Source: Terriglobia bacterium
GTDB taxonomy: Bacteria > Acidobacteriota > Terriglobia > Bryobacterales > UBA6623
NCBI GenBank assembly: GCA_009841225.1
Contig: VXMF01000004.1
Coordinates: forward strand, 53,176 to 117,175
Reading direction: 5' to 3'
Length of the DNA stretch: 64,000 nt
In this document: positions 1 to 8,703 of the stretch, piece by piece
Numbering within the stretch: the first letter of the stretch is position 1
Layout: each line of letters opens with the position of its first letter
Position numbers and translations under genes: made by a program
Notes under the pieces: model-generated
The model's input: the letters and a program-made list of their open reading frames with translations, nothing else
The model's database searches: none
What the model was told of the DNA's origin: nothing

Positions 1-68
1 TGCGTCAATACTGCTAGATGTCGATGGCAACGAGCACGTTCTGCCCGATCCCGATGCCAAGGCCACGA
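1..68 (+). repeat. Direct repeat, copy 1 of 2
   Basis: Bases 1-68 match bases 177-244 at a constant offset of 176, with four mismatches. The match may continue beyond the left edge and ends abruptly at base 69. Copy 2 lies inside the intact thioredoxin-like gene. Confidence 0.85.
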
Positions 69-124
69 GGATCCCACTGCATTCTGGCGGCCCGCACTGC
101 TACGATGACCGTGCAGCGAGATGA
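1..124 (+). pseudogene. Truncated duplicate tail of the thioredoxin-like gene
   Basis: A reading frame is open from the left edge (codons from base 2) to a TGA at 122-124 that overlaps the next ATG. Its first 23 codons repeat residues 20-42 of the downstream thioredoxin-like protein (the LLDVDGNEHVLPDPD segment). After KAT the sequence departs (RIPLHSG instead of IVYFV) and stops, so no active-site cysteine is encoded. This looks like the remnant of a partial tandem duplication. How far it extends to the left cannot be seen. Confidence 0.5.
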
Positions 125-687
125 ATAGCCTCCCGGTCGCATTTCTGTTGCTCGCTCTGACCTCGATGCAGCTGCCTGCGTCCATGCTGCTAGATGTCGA
201 TGGCAATGAGCACGTTCTGCCCGATCCCGATTCCAAGGCCACGATTGTGTACTTCGTCACCCAGGATTGCCCGATCTCGAACCGCTTCATGCCCGAGATC
301 CGCCGCATCTGCGGCGAGTACTCGAGCCGGGACACCCGCTGCCTGATGGCCTACGTCGATGCGACCGCCACCGCCGACGAGATTCGCGAGCACCGGCAGA
401 CCTACGAAAACACAGTGCCCGCCGTGCATGACTTGAACCACGCCCTGGTGGGCCTGGCCGATGCCAGCGTCACTCCCGAAGCGGCTCTCTTCGACCGCGC
501 AGGCAATCTCGCCTACCGCGGCCGCATCAACAATTTCTACGCAGACCTCGGAACGCCTCGACGCCAAGCGACGAAGCACGATCTGAGGGATGCGCTCGAG
601 GACGTGCTGGCTGGCAGGGCCGTCTCCCAGCCACGCACGCAAGCAGTGGGATGTTTCATCTCCAAGTTCGGGACGGCCCAGCGGTAG
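121..687 (+). CDS. Exported thioredoxin/redoxin-like protein
   Basis: 188 residues. Residues 1-20 form a hydrophobic signal peptide (MNSLPVAFLLLALTSMQLPA), so the protein is probably periplasmic. The redoxin core begins with VYFVTQDCPISNRFMPEI, where the Cys of CPIS sits where thioredoxin/peroxiredoxin folds carry their reactive cysteine. A second cysteine (GCFI) lies near the C-terminus, a pattern I associate with acidobacterial redoxins encoded beside copper-monooxygenase-like proteins. The next gene starts 8 nt after the stop, so the two are probably co-transcribed and the redoxin may service its partner's thiols or copper site (inference). The start has no strong ribosome-binding site, only GCGAG directly upstream. 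The substrate is unknown. Confidence 0.75.
   Translation: MNSLPVAFLLLALTSMQLPASMLLDVDGNEHVLPDPDSKATIVYFVTQDCPISNRFMPEIRRICGEYSSRDTRCLMAYVDATATADEIREHRQTYENTVPAVHDLNHALVGLADASVTPEAALFDRAGNLAYRGRINNFYADLGTPRRQATKHDLRDALEDVLAGRAVSQPRTQAVGCFISKFGTAQR
177..244 (+). repeat. Direct repeat, copy 2 of 2
   Basis: Second copy of the 68-bp repeat, inside the coding sequence of the thioredoxin-like protein. It covers the junction between the signal peptide and the mature domain. Confidence 0.85.
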
Positions 688-695
688 GAATCTCC

Positions 696-2069
696 ATGAA
701 GACCCCACATGCCCCAATCGCCCTAGCCTGCGTATTCGCGCTGCTCAGTCTCGGCACGGCCCTTGCAGCGGATTCGACGCGAAGTGACGCAGTCACCTTC
801 AACGAGCACGTCGCCAAGATCATGCACGAGCACTGCTCCTCGTGCCACCGTCCCGGCCAAGCCGCTCCGTTCACGCTGCTGACCTACGAGGACGCCGCCA
901 AGCGCGCGCAGCTGATCGGCGCCGTCACTAGCACCCGCTACATGCCGCCGTGGCACGCCGAGCCAGGCTACGGCAAGTTCAAGGGCGAGCGTCGGATGAC
1001 CGACCGAGAGATCGCCACGCTGGCCGCGTGGGTCGAGGCCGGAGCGCCGGAAGGGCCGGGCAAGCCGCCCGCGCCGCCAACCTTCCCCTCCGGCTGGATT
1101 CTGGGCGAGCCGGACCTGGTCATCAGCATGGAAGAGCCCTACACGGTCCCGGCCGACGGCGCGGACGTCTACCGCAACTTCCCGGCACGGGTGCCAACCA
1201 CCGAGGACAAGTGGATCCGCGCCCTCCAGTTCCGGCCGCAGGCCAGAACTGTCGTCCACCACAGCCTCTTCAAGGCCGACACCTCGGGCACGGCGCGCGA
1301 ATTCGACGCGCGCGACGAGACGCCCGGCTACTCGGGGATGGGCCCGATCCCCGGCAAGCTCAGCCTCGGCGGCTGGGCCGTGGGCGGGCAGGCTCGCGTG
1401 TTCCCGGAGGGCGCGCCGCTGCGTCTGCCGGCGGGCAGCGATTTCCTGTTCGAATCGCACTTCCATCCCTCGGGCAAGGAAGAGGTCGAGCGATCCTCGA
1501 TCGCGCTGTACTTTACCGACGAGCCCCCATCGCGCTCGCGGGTGTCGTTCCAACTCCCGCCGGGCTTCGGCAGGGGAGCGGGCATCGACGTCGCCCCCGG
1601 CGATTCGACCTTCACGATCAGCGAGTCCTTCACCCTGCCTGCTGGCATCGAACTCTACGGCGTGACACCGCACGCCCACTACATCGGCAAGGAGTTCAAG
1701 TCGTGGGCCGAACTCCCAGATGGCAGCGAAGTGCCGCTGATCTGGGTCAAGGACTGGGACTTCGCCTGGCAGGACATGTACGTGTACGAAGAGCCGGTCA
1801 TGCTCCCGGCAGGGGCCACGATCCACTCGCGGATCAGATACGACAACTCCGCCGAGAATCCCCGCAACCCGACCAACCCGCCGAAGCGCGTGTTTTGGGG
1901 CCCCGCCTCGGAAGACGAGATGGGCTCGATCATCTACACGGCGCTGCCCGCAAGCGAGAGCGACGCCACGGCGATCCGCGAAGCGTATTCCGTCATCAGA
2001 AAGCGCCACTCACAACAGGCGAAGGAGTATTTCAAGATGCGGCGGGCGGCAAGGCGCGCCAGCCGCTAG
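696..2069 (+). CDS. Cytochrome c / copper type II monooxygenase-like protein
   Basis: 457 residues from ATG 696, chosen over an upstream in-frame codon because AGGAA (686-690) lies 5 nt before it and the protein then begins with a signal peptide (MKTPHAPIALACVFALLSLG). The mature N-terminus has one haem-c motif, CSSCH, in a cytochrome-c-like domain of about 90 residues. The rest resembles PHM-type ascorbate-dependent copper monooxygenases: VVHHSLF and FLFESHFHPSG are candidate copper-ligand His clusters, followed by GVTPHAHYIG. It is probably a periplasmic oxidoreductase that feeds electrons through its own haem. The substrate is unknown. It sits in an operon with the upstream redoxin. Confidence 0.75.
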   Translation: MKTPHAPIALACVFALLSLGTALAADSTRSDAVTFNEHVAKIMHEHCSSCHRPGQAAPFTLLTYEDAAKRAQLIGAVTSTRYMPPWHAEPGYGKFKGERRMTDREIATLAAWVEAGAPEGPGKPPAPPTFPSGWILGEPDLVISMEEPYTVPADGADVYRNFPARVPTTEDKWIRALQFRPQARTVVHHSLFKADTSGTAREFDARDETPGYSGMGPIPGKLSLGGWAVGGQARVFPEGAPLRLPAGSDFLFESHFHPSGKEEVERSSIALYFTDEPPSRSRVSFQLPPGFGRGAGIDVAPGDSTFTISESFTLPAGIELYGVTPHAHYIGKEFKSWAELPDGSEVPLIWVKDWDFAWQDMYVYEEPVMLPAGATIHSRIRYDNSAENPRNPTNPPKRVFWGPASEDEMGSIIYTALPASESDATAIREAYSVIRKRHSQQAKEYFKMRRAARRASR

Positions 2070-2212
2070 GCCTGCGGACGCTGTCTCACGGATCCGCGCA
2101 CTCGTGCCGCGGTTCAGAGGCGTGTTCCCTGCCCTCTGCCTAGTGCTGCCGTTCCGCTCCGCTGAGGCCCGCAGCTAGCCGGAGTGCCTCTCGGATAATC
2201 TGAGGATTGGAC
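2070..2212 (+). other. Short intergenic stretch
   Basis: 143 bases between the monooxygenase-like gene and the CRTAC1 gene. I see only the ribosome-binding site TGAGGA at 2201-2206, which sets the next start. Confidence 0.4.
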
Positions 2213-3982
2213 GTGCGCTTGCAGAGCACGAGAATCGGCCGGGCCCTGTGCGCTGTCGCTGTCGGCACCGCGCTCTGCGCGGGACTGGCCTTCGGGCAGG
2301 GCTCCGCTTCCAGCAATGTTGCCGCCCAACCCAAGCGGCCACTGCCAGAGGGAGTGGAGGCACCCGTAATCGACTACCGGGATATTGCCGCGGAGGCGGG
2401 CCTGCGCGGCGTGGCGGTGTCAGGTTCGCCCACCTTCAAGAACTACATCGTCGAGTCCACCGGCACCGGCACCGCTGTCTTCGACTACGACCGCGACGGG
2501 CTGCCCGACATCTTGCTGATCGGAGCTGACCAGTTCGATGCCGAAGGAGCCGAACCTCGTCACTACCTGTACCGCAACCTGGGCGGGCTGCGCTTCGCCG
2601 ACGTGACCGAGGAGGCGGGCATCCGCCACACCGGCTGGGCCCAAGGCGCGTGCGTCGGCGATGTGGACGACGACGGCTTCGAGGATCTGTACATCCCGCA
2701 CTGGGGCCAGAATCGCCTCTACGTCAACACCGGCAAGGGCGAGTTCGTCGATCAGACGGCCGAGCGCGGCCTGACCGAAGCCTCCACCCGCTGGGGGACC
2801 GGCTGCGCGTTCTTGGATTTCGACCGCGACGGGGACTTGGATCTCTTCTCGGCCAACTACCTGCGCTTCGACCCGGCCAAGACGCCCAAGCCGGGCGAGA
2901 ACAGCGAGTGCCGCTGGAAGGGTCTTTCGGTGCTCTGCGGCCCCCGCGGACTCCCCGGAGAGTCCATGTCGTTGTACGAGAACGATGGCACGGGCTCATT
3001 CCGAGACGTCTCCGCGGCGGCAGGCGTGGACACCGCCAAGCAATACTACGGCTTCACGCCGCTGACAGGAGACTTCGACAACGACGGTTGGGTGGATGTC
3101 TACGTGTCGTGCGACTCCACGGCCAGCCTGTTCTTCCACAACCAAGGCGACGGCACCTTCGAGGAGATCGGCGTCATCTCCGGCACCGCCTACAACATGG
3201 ACGGCCAGGAGCAGGCCGGGATGGGCGTGACCGCGGCGGACTTCGACCTGGACGGGGACCTCGACATCTTCAAGACCAACTTTTCCAACGACACCCATAC
3301 TCTCTACCTCAACGAGGGCATGCAGATGTTCATCGACGAGACCGTGCCGACGGGCCTGGCGGTCAACACGAAATACCTGGGCTGGGGCACCGCATTTCTC
3401 GACATCGACCACGACGGCCTAACGGACATCTTCGTCGCCAACGGGCACGTCTACCCGGGCGTTGACAAGGCGGGCGTGGGCGAGACATTCAAGCAGCAGC
3501 GGCTCGTGTACTGGAACTACGGACAGGGACGGTTCCACGATCTGAGCGACTCGGCAGGCCCGGGCGTGAGCGAAATGCACTCCTCGCGCGGGATCGCAGT
3601 GGCCGACCTGGATAACGACGGCACGCTCGAGATCGTGACCGTCAACATGCACGAGGATCCGTCACTGCTCAAGCAGTACGCGCCCACGGCCAACGCGATC
3701 TTGGTCGACGCGCGGTCTGGCTCGGGCCGGGCCGCGATCGGAGCTCGCATCCGCGTAGCCGCGGGCGGCACGGGCCAGATCAGCGAGGTCAGGAGTGGGG
3801 GCTACCACATCTCGCAGAGCGACCTGCGCGTGCATTTCGGCATCGGCGAGGCCGGCTCGGCGGACGTGTCGATCACTTGGCCGGACGGTTCTGAAGAGCA
3901 CCTTGGATCTGTCCAGGCAAACACCCTAGTCACCGTCACGCAGGGCCAGGGAATCAGTGCTACCGCTGCCTTGGGTCAGTGA
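2213..3982 (+). CDS. CRTAC1-family FG-GAP/UnbV repeat protein
   Basis: 589 residues from GTG 2213. A TTG at 2207 is also in frame, but the TGAGGA at 2201-2206 is correctly spaced only for the GTG. An Arg-containing n-region and a hydrophobic stretch ending at AFGQ form a signal peptide. The body holds FG-GAP/VCBS-type beta-propeller blades with calcium-binding-like loops (DYDRDGLPD, DFDRDGDLD, DFDNDGWVD, DLDNDGTLE). The C-terminal ~70 residues (GARIRVAAGG ... ISWPDGS-type strand) form an ASPIC/UnbV domain. The family is extracytoplasmic and of unclear role, often near multihaem and monooxygenase-like proteins. It is one of three copies in the window. Confidence 0.8.
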   Translation: MRLQSTRIGRALCAVAVGTALCAGLAFGQGSASSNVAAQPKRPLPEGVEAPVIDYRDIAAEAGLRGVAVSGSPTFKNYIVESTGTGTAVFDYDRDGLPDILLIGADQFDAEGAEPRHYLYRNLGGLRFADVTEEAGIRHTGWAQGACVGDVDDDGFEDLYIPHWGQNRLYVNTGKGEFVDQTAERGLTEASTRWGTGCAFLDFDRDGDLDLFSANYLRFDPAKTPKPGENSECRWKGLSVLCGPRGLPGESMSLYENDGTGSFRDVSAAAGVDTAKQYYGFTPLTGDFDNDGWVDVYVSCDSTASLFFHNQGDGTFEEIGVISGTAYNMDGQEQAGMGVTAADFDLDGDLDIFKTNFSNDTHTLYLNEGMQMFIDETVPTGLAVNTKYLGWGTAFLDIDHDGLTDIFVANGHVYPGVDKAGVGETFKQQRLVYWNYGQGRFHDLSDSAGPGVSEMHSSRGIAVADLDNDGTLEIVTVNMHEDPSLLKQYAPTANAILVDARSGSGRAAIGARIRVAAGGTGQISEVRSGGYHISQSDLRVHFGIGEAGSADVSITWPDGSEEHLGSVQANTLVTVTQGQGISATAALGQ

Positions 3983-3991
3983 CCGAGGCTG

Positions 3992-5362
3992 ATGTCCGCG
4001 CCGCTGGGGTGGTCTAATGGCCGAGTGCGGTTCTTGCTAGCTGCTGCGCTCCTGCTTGCCGGCTGTACGGCCGCGGTCGACGAGGACCAGCCCCTGAACT
4101 TCGTCGTCATCATGGCCGATGACCTCGGCTATGGCGACCTGTCCACATACGGCGGCTGGATCGACACTCCCAACCTCGACCGCATGGCTTCCGAGGGTCT
4201 CAAGTTCACAGACTTCCACTCCAACGGAGCCGTCTGCAGTCCGACCCGTGCCGCGCTGTTGACGGGACGCTACCAGCAGCGCGCCGGGGTGCCTATCGTG
4301 ATCTTCGCGCCCGAGCACCTGCCCACCCACGTCGACGGCCTGCAGGATGTCGAATGGACGTTCGCCGAAGCCCTCCATGAGGCGGGCTACGCCACAGCCA
4401 TCTTCGGCAAATGGCACCTCGGGTACTACCCGCCATACAATCCGATACGCCACGGTTTCGCGGAGTTCAAGGGCTACGTCAGCGGCAACGTCGATTTCTT
4501 CTCTCACGTTGACGGTGCTGGGCGCTTCGACTGGTGGCACGGCGCAGAACAGTCGGATGAGCGAGGCTACGTGACGACGCTCATTAACCAGCACGCCGTG
4601 CGCTTCATCGAGGAGCGCGGAGGCGAGCCGTTCTGCCTGTATCTCGCGCACGAGGCGCCGCACTTCCCCTACCAAGGACCCGACGACGACCCAGCCGGAT
4701 TCCGCAAGGCGGGCGGATTCTCGGGTCGCCAAGAGCTCTCTGACGAGCAGCTCAGGCAGAAGTACTACGAGATGGTCGCCGAAATGGATCGCGGCGTCGG
4801 CGCGGTTCTCGACACCCTGAACCGCTTGGGCATCGCCGAGCGCACGCTCGTGCTGTTCTTCTCCGACAACGGCGCGACCCCCGATGGCAGCAACGGCGCC
4901 CTGCGCGGTCACAAGGGCTCGGTCTGGGAGGGCGGGCACCGTGTGCCGGCCATCGCATGGCGGCCCGGCGCGATCCAAGCCGGCAGCCAAACCGACCAGC
5001 TGGCCGCCACGATGGACATCTGGCCAACCATCGCCGAACTCGCCGGCATCGAAGCGAAGCCAGATCGGCCGCTTGACGGCGTCAGCATGGTCCAAGCCCT
5101 GCAAGGATCGAGCGTAGAGCGCGGCCCGGTGTTCTGGAGCTTCATGGATGGCCTGGCCATGCGCGATGGCAACTGGAAGCTGGTGACCGGCGAAGACGGC
5201 GACGAACAGCCGAAGCTGTTCGATCTCGCTGCAGACCTGGCGGAACAGACCGATCTCGCCGGAAGGGAGCCAGGGCGAACGGCGACGATGTTGCAACAGG
5301 CCCGCGAATGGTTGCAAGCAGTCGAAGCGAGCGCCACGGCCCAGCCATCGACGAGTCGCTAG
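3992..5362 (+). CDS. Arylsulfatase-family lipoprotein
   Basis: 456 residues. The N-terminus has a lipoprotein signal with the lipobox LAGC (Cys25). The core is a type I sulfatase: VIMADDLGYGD supplies calcium-binding aspartates, CSPTR at residue 82 is the motif whose Cys is converted to formylglycine, then TGRYQQR, FGKWHLG and FFSDNGA. It should hydrolyse sulfate esters outside the cytoplasm, but the sequence does not tell whether the substrate is a glycan or a small molecule. An alternative GTG at 4025 would give a shorter n-region before the same lipobox. It starts 9 nt after the CRTAC1 stop. No sulfatase-maturing enzyme is encoded in the window. Confidence 0.85.
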   Translation: MSAPLGWSNGRVRFLLAAALLLAGCTAAVDEDQPLNFVVIMADDLGYGDLSTYGGWIDTPNLDRMASEGLKFTDFHSNGAVCSPTRAALLTGRYQQRAGVPIVIFAPEHLPTHVDGLQDVEWTFAEALHEAGYATAIFGKWHLGYYPPYNPIRHGFAEFKGYVSGNVDFFSHVDGAGRFDWWHGAEQSDERGYVTTLINQHAVRFIEERGGEPFCLYLAHEAPHFPYQGPDDDPAGFRKAGGFSGRQELSDEQLRQKYYEMVAEMDRGVGAVLDTLNRLGIAERTLVLFFSDNGATPDGSNGALRGHKGSVWEGGHRVPAIAWRPGAIQAGSQTDQLAATMDIWPTIAELAGIEAKPDRPLDGVSMVQALQGSSVERGPVFWSFMDGLAMRDGNWKLVTGEDGDEQPKLFDLAADLAEQTDLAGREPGRTATMLQQAREWLQAVEASATAQPSTSR

Positions 5363-5386
5363 CGCATGTTTGACATTGCCGTCCTT

Positions 5387-5414
5387 GAGCGAGCGGAATG
5401 CCCGAAGCTCGCTC
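5387..5414 (+). terminator. Hairpin between convergent genes
   Basis: Perfect 8-bp stem GAGCGAGC / GCTCGCTC with a 12-nt loop, 25 nt after the sulfatase stop. It lies between convergent sulfatase and RND genes, so it could terminate both. No T-tract follows. Confidence 0.4.
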
Positions 5415-5553
5415 GGTAGCCAAGATCACGCGATACCGCACGCGGCACGCGCCCTTGAACCGCGATGTACCTCGTGTCTCCCGCGAACAAAGACCCCTTC
5501 GACGGGACCCGCGGATTCGGATCGCCGCTACTAGCCAGCTGCCATTCCCACAC

Positions 5554-8500
5554 TCAATCCAGACGGCCCTCGGTAGTCATCACCAAGGTCGGCAGAATAA
5601 AGAGAATGAACGCACCGGACAGCACCACGCCGCCCATCATGCTGACTACGAAAGGCACGAGGAATATCAGGTCGTCGCTGCGTTCGTAGAGCAAGGGAGA
5701 CAGCCCGACTAGCGTCGTAGCGCTCGTCAGGAAGACGGCGCGGAAGCGGTCGCGGGTCGCCGCCGAAGCAGCGGCGATAGCCGGCATCAGCGGATACTGC
5801 TGGCGAATCGTGTTGTACCGGTCCAGCAGCACCAAGGCATCGTTGACCACGACCCCGAAGACGGCGATGATGCCGAACAGCGACATCGCCGTCAGGTCCC
5901 ATCCAAGCAACCAGTGCCCCAGAATCGCGCCAGCGAAAGATATCGGGAAGCCCGCAACGGCAACTAGGGGCTTCCAATAGCTCCGCAGGAAGGCAGCCAT
6001 CAACGCATACATCGCGACCAGCACGACCGGCACCAGCATGGCCATCGTCTGCACCATCTCCCGCTCGTCCCGTACACCGCCCTCGACCTTGACCTGCAGG
6101 CCGGGGAACCTATCCAGCAGTCCGGGAAGGAACTCTGAGTCGACGATCCGTCGTGCCTGAATCGGAGTGATAATCGCAGCGTCCGCTCGCGCGCTCACCA
6201 AGCCGGCACGCTCGCCGTCGATACGAGTCAAGGTCGCCAGTTCTCGCTGCTCCGTTAGCGTCGCCACCGTCGACAGTGGCACCTCACCACCGCCCGCACG
6301 GCGGACGCGCTGAGTGGCCAGCTCCCGCAGGTTCCGCCGTCGCTCGCGCGGATACCGCACCATGACCTTGACTTCTTCATGGCCGCGCTGGATCCGCTGC
6401 GCTTCCACGCCATGAAAACTGGCGCGTAGCTGCATGCCGATCGCGGCTGGGGTCAGTCCCGCCGCCACGCCGGCGGGTGTCAGTTCGATCTGCAGGTGTC
6501 GCTTGCCCGCGGCGAGGCTGTCGGAGATCTGAAAGACACCGGGAATGGTCGCCAGAAACGCCGTCATCTCGGAAGCGGCCTCCAACAGGATCTCCGGATC
6601 ATCGTGCTGCAAGGCGTACGCGACGGTTGGCCTGACCTGTACCCGCGTGGTTTGGTACTCGATCTTCTCCACGTGCGAAACATCGCCGACTTGCTCGCGC
6701 CATGCCCGTTCGATTTCGGTGGGAGACGCGACGCGGACCGGCCGGTCGTTGAGGTGGACTCTAACGGTGCCCAGATGGCTGCCGCCGAGATCGTGCCCGG
6801 TAGCTCGAGAGGACACGAGGTAGCCGGCGAGGATGCTGACCCCGCTGACCGACTCCCCGGGCAGCTGCTCGTTGATCGCCTGGGCGGCATCGGCCATATC
6901 CTCGGCAGTGGCCAGAGTGGTCGCGAACGGCGTGCCGAACGGCAACTGCAGCTCCGATTGAACATAGTCCGGGGCGTTCATCTGCTCGTCCAGCAAGATG
7001 ACGCGAACGGCCTCGGTCCGCACCAGCGCGAGCGAGAACAGCACCAGCCCGGCGCCGAGGGCCAGGACCAAGCCGATGTGCCGGACGGACCACGACACGG
7101 CGGGCATCACGGTTCGCTCCCGGACTTCGTCGATCCAGGCGCCCACGCGGGCCTGCAGCGCGTTCAGCGGCCAATGGCTCCAGCGTCCCTCGTGGGACAG
7201 ATGGGCCGGCAGGATGAGGAAAGCCTCGATCAGTGAAACCGCCAGCACGAAGAACGCAACGTAAGGGAAGGCGTTCACCAGCTGGTAGCCGGCCGGCGTC
7301 ACGAAGAGGAATGGCAGGAACGCGAGGATCGTCGTGCAGGCGCCGATGGTGATCGGACTCGCTACGGCCTTGACGCCGGCCACCGCCGCCTCCAGCGCGC
7401 CCTTGCCGCTCTCGCGTTCCGCGGCGATGCTCTCCCCGACCACCAGGGCATCGTCCACGACGAGACCGATCATTAGGAAGAAAGCGATCATCGTCCCCAG
7501 GTTCAACGTCAGGCTTGCCGGCTCGAAGAACATCAGGGTGGCAATGAAGGAAAACGGGATGCCCAGGGTGATCCACACCGCGGCACGAAGGTCGAACACC
7601 AGCACGAGCAGCACGAGGACTAGCACCGCGCCAATCACGCCGTTACGCAGAATCCCCGACAGCCTGGCGAGGGCCGGCTCCGCCGGGTCGTGCCAGACCC
7701 CGACCGACACATCTCCGAGCGGCTCGTAGGCCGCGAGCCAGCTTCGGATGTCGTCAGCCATGCGGACTACAGACTGCCGTTCCGTGGCTTCCACGCGAAC
7801 CAGCACCGCGGGGATGCCGTTGACTCGAGAGACCACATCCTCGTCGACGAAGGCGTCGCGGATTCTCGCCACGTCGCCGAGCCTGACGATGCTTCCGTCA
7901 AGGCGGGTCAGGAGCGGGATGCTCTCGAACTCCTCGCCTATGCTGCGCTTGCCGACCGTGTGCAGCACCACTCCGCCGGATTCCGTGCGCAGTTCCCCGA
8001 ACGTGAGGTTCAGGGAGACCCGCTGGACAGTGTTGGCCACCTCGTTGATGGAAAGGCCGTTGCGGCGCAGCTCCTCCTCGCTGAGTTCGATCGAGATCTC
8101 CCGATCACGCGTGCCGAGCAGCCTCACTTGGGAGATTGACGGCAACTCCAGCAACTCTCTGCGTACTTGCTCGGCCGCGCGTCTCAGCTTGTCCTCGCCG
8201 GCCAGCGACGAGGACACGGCTAGGGTCATGACCTCGATATCCAGGCGATGAAGCTTTACTTCCGGCCGCTCTGCGTTGATCGGGGGGAAGTTCTCGATGC
8301 TGTCCACGGCGTTCTGGACGTCTCGCAGGACCGTCCCGGAATCCGCAAAGGTCGCCACCTCGACATCGATCCGGCCGATGTCCTCGGTCGCCGTGGCCAC
8401 CACCCGCTCGACGCCCGGTAGACCGATCACGCTCTGCTCGACGCGGCGGTTGATGTCCTGCTCCACCTCTTGGGCAGAGGCGCCCGGCGCACGCACGGTC

Positions 8501-8691
8501 ACCCGAATCGACCGCAGGTCAATGTCGGGATAGTTCTGTACAGCGAGCTGCAGCCCAGTAGCGAGCCCGCCGACGATGCCGACCAGCATCAATAGGTTAG
8601 CGGCGACGGGATTTCCCGCAAAGTACGCGATCAGCCCCTTGCTCGCGCCCTGTTCCGATCGCTCGGCGCCTTGGGATTCGGTGGTGTCCAT
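5554..8691 (-). CDS. RND-family efflux transporter, inner-membrane pump
   Basis: 1045 residues, the usual length for HAE1/AcrB-type RND pumps. TM1 (NPVAANLLMLVGIVGGLATG) is followed by the porter domain (VTVRAPGASAQEVEQDI, GLPGVERV). The central membrane block contains GLVVDDALVVGE, with the paired aspartates of RND proton relays in TM4. The second half repeats the layout and includes FGVVVNDALVLLD. It would form a trimeric proton-driven exporter with the adaptor encoded 12 nt upstream. No outer-membrane TolC-like gene is adjacent. The substrate is unknown; export of the swf product from the divergent operon is possible but unsupported. Confidence 0.9.
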   Translation of the reverse strand: MDTTESQGAERSEQGASKGLIAYFAGNPVAANLLMLVGIVGGLATGLQLAVQNYPDIDLRSIRVTVRAPGASAQEVEQDINRRVEQSVIGLPGVERVVATATEDIGRIDVEVATFADSGTVLRDVQNAVDSIENFPPINAERPEVKLHRLDIEVMTLAVSSSLAGEDKLRRAAEQVRRELLELPSISQVRLLGTRDREISIELSEEELRRNGLSINEVANTVQRVSLNLTFGELRTESGGVVLHTVGKRSIGEEFESIPLLTRLDGSIVRLGDVARIRDAFVDEDVVSRVNGIPAVLVRVEATERQSVVRMADDIRSWLAAYEPLGDVSVGVWHDPAEPALARLSGILRNGVIGAVLVLVLLVLVFDLRAAVWITLGIPFSFIATLMFFEPASLTLNLGTMIAFFLMIGLVVDDALVVGESIAAERESGKGALEAAVAGVKAVASPITIGACTTILAFLPFLFVTPAGYQLVNAFPYVAFFVLAVSLIEAFLILPAHLSHEGRWSHWPLNALQARVGAWIDEVRERTVMPAVSWSVRHIGLVLALGAGLVLFSLALVRTEAVRVILLDEQMNAPDYVQSELQLPFGTPFATTLATAEDMADAAQAINEQLPGESVSGVSILAGYLVSSRATGHDLGGSHLGTVRVHLNDRPVRVASPTEIERAWREQVGDVSHVEKIEYQTTRVQVRPTVAYALQHDDPEILLEAASEMTAFLATIPGVFQISDSLAAGKRHLQIELTPAGVAAGLTPAAIGMQLRASFHGVEAQRIQRGHEEVKVMVRYPRERRRNLRELATQRVRRAGGGEVPLSTVATLTEQRELATLTRIDGERAGLVSARADAAIITPIQARRIVDSEFLPGLLDRFPGLQVKVEGGVRDEREMVQTMAMLVPVVLVAMYALMAAFLRSYWKPLVAVAGFPISFAGAILGHWLLGWDLTAMSLFGIIAVFGVVVNDALVLLDRYNTIRQQYPLMPAIAAASAATRDRFRAVFLTSATTLVGLSPLLYERSDDLIFLVPFVVSMMGGVVLSGAFILFILPTLVMTTEGRLD

Positions 8692-8703
8692 GGAAGCGCC
8701 CCC

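Noticed and set aside
723..2009. Long minus-strand frame opposite the monooxygenase-like gene
   Set aside because: It mirrors the plus-strand coding region in GC-rich DNA, lacks family resemblance, and has the Arg/Ala/Gly bias of a shadow frame.
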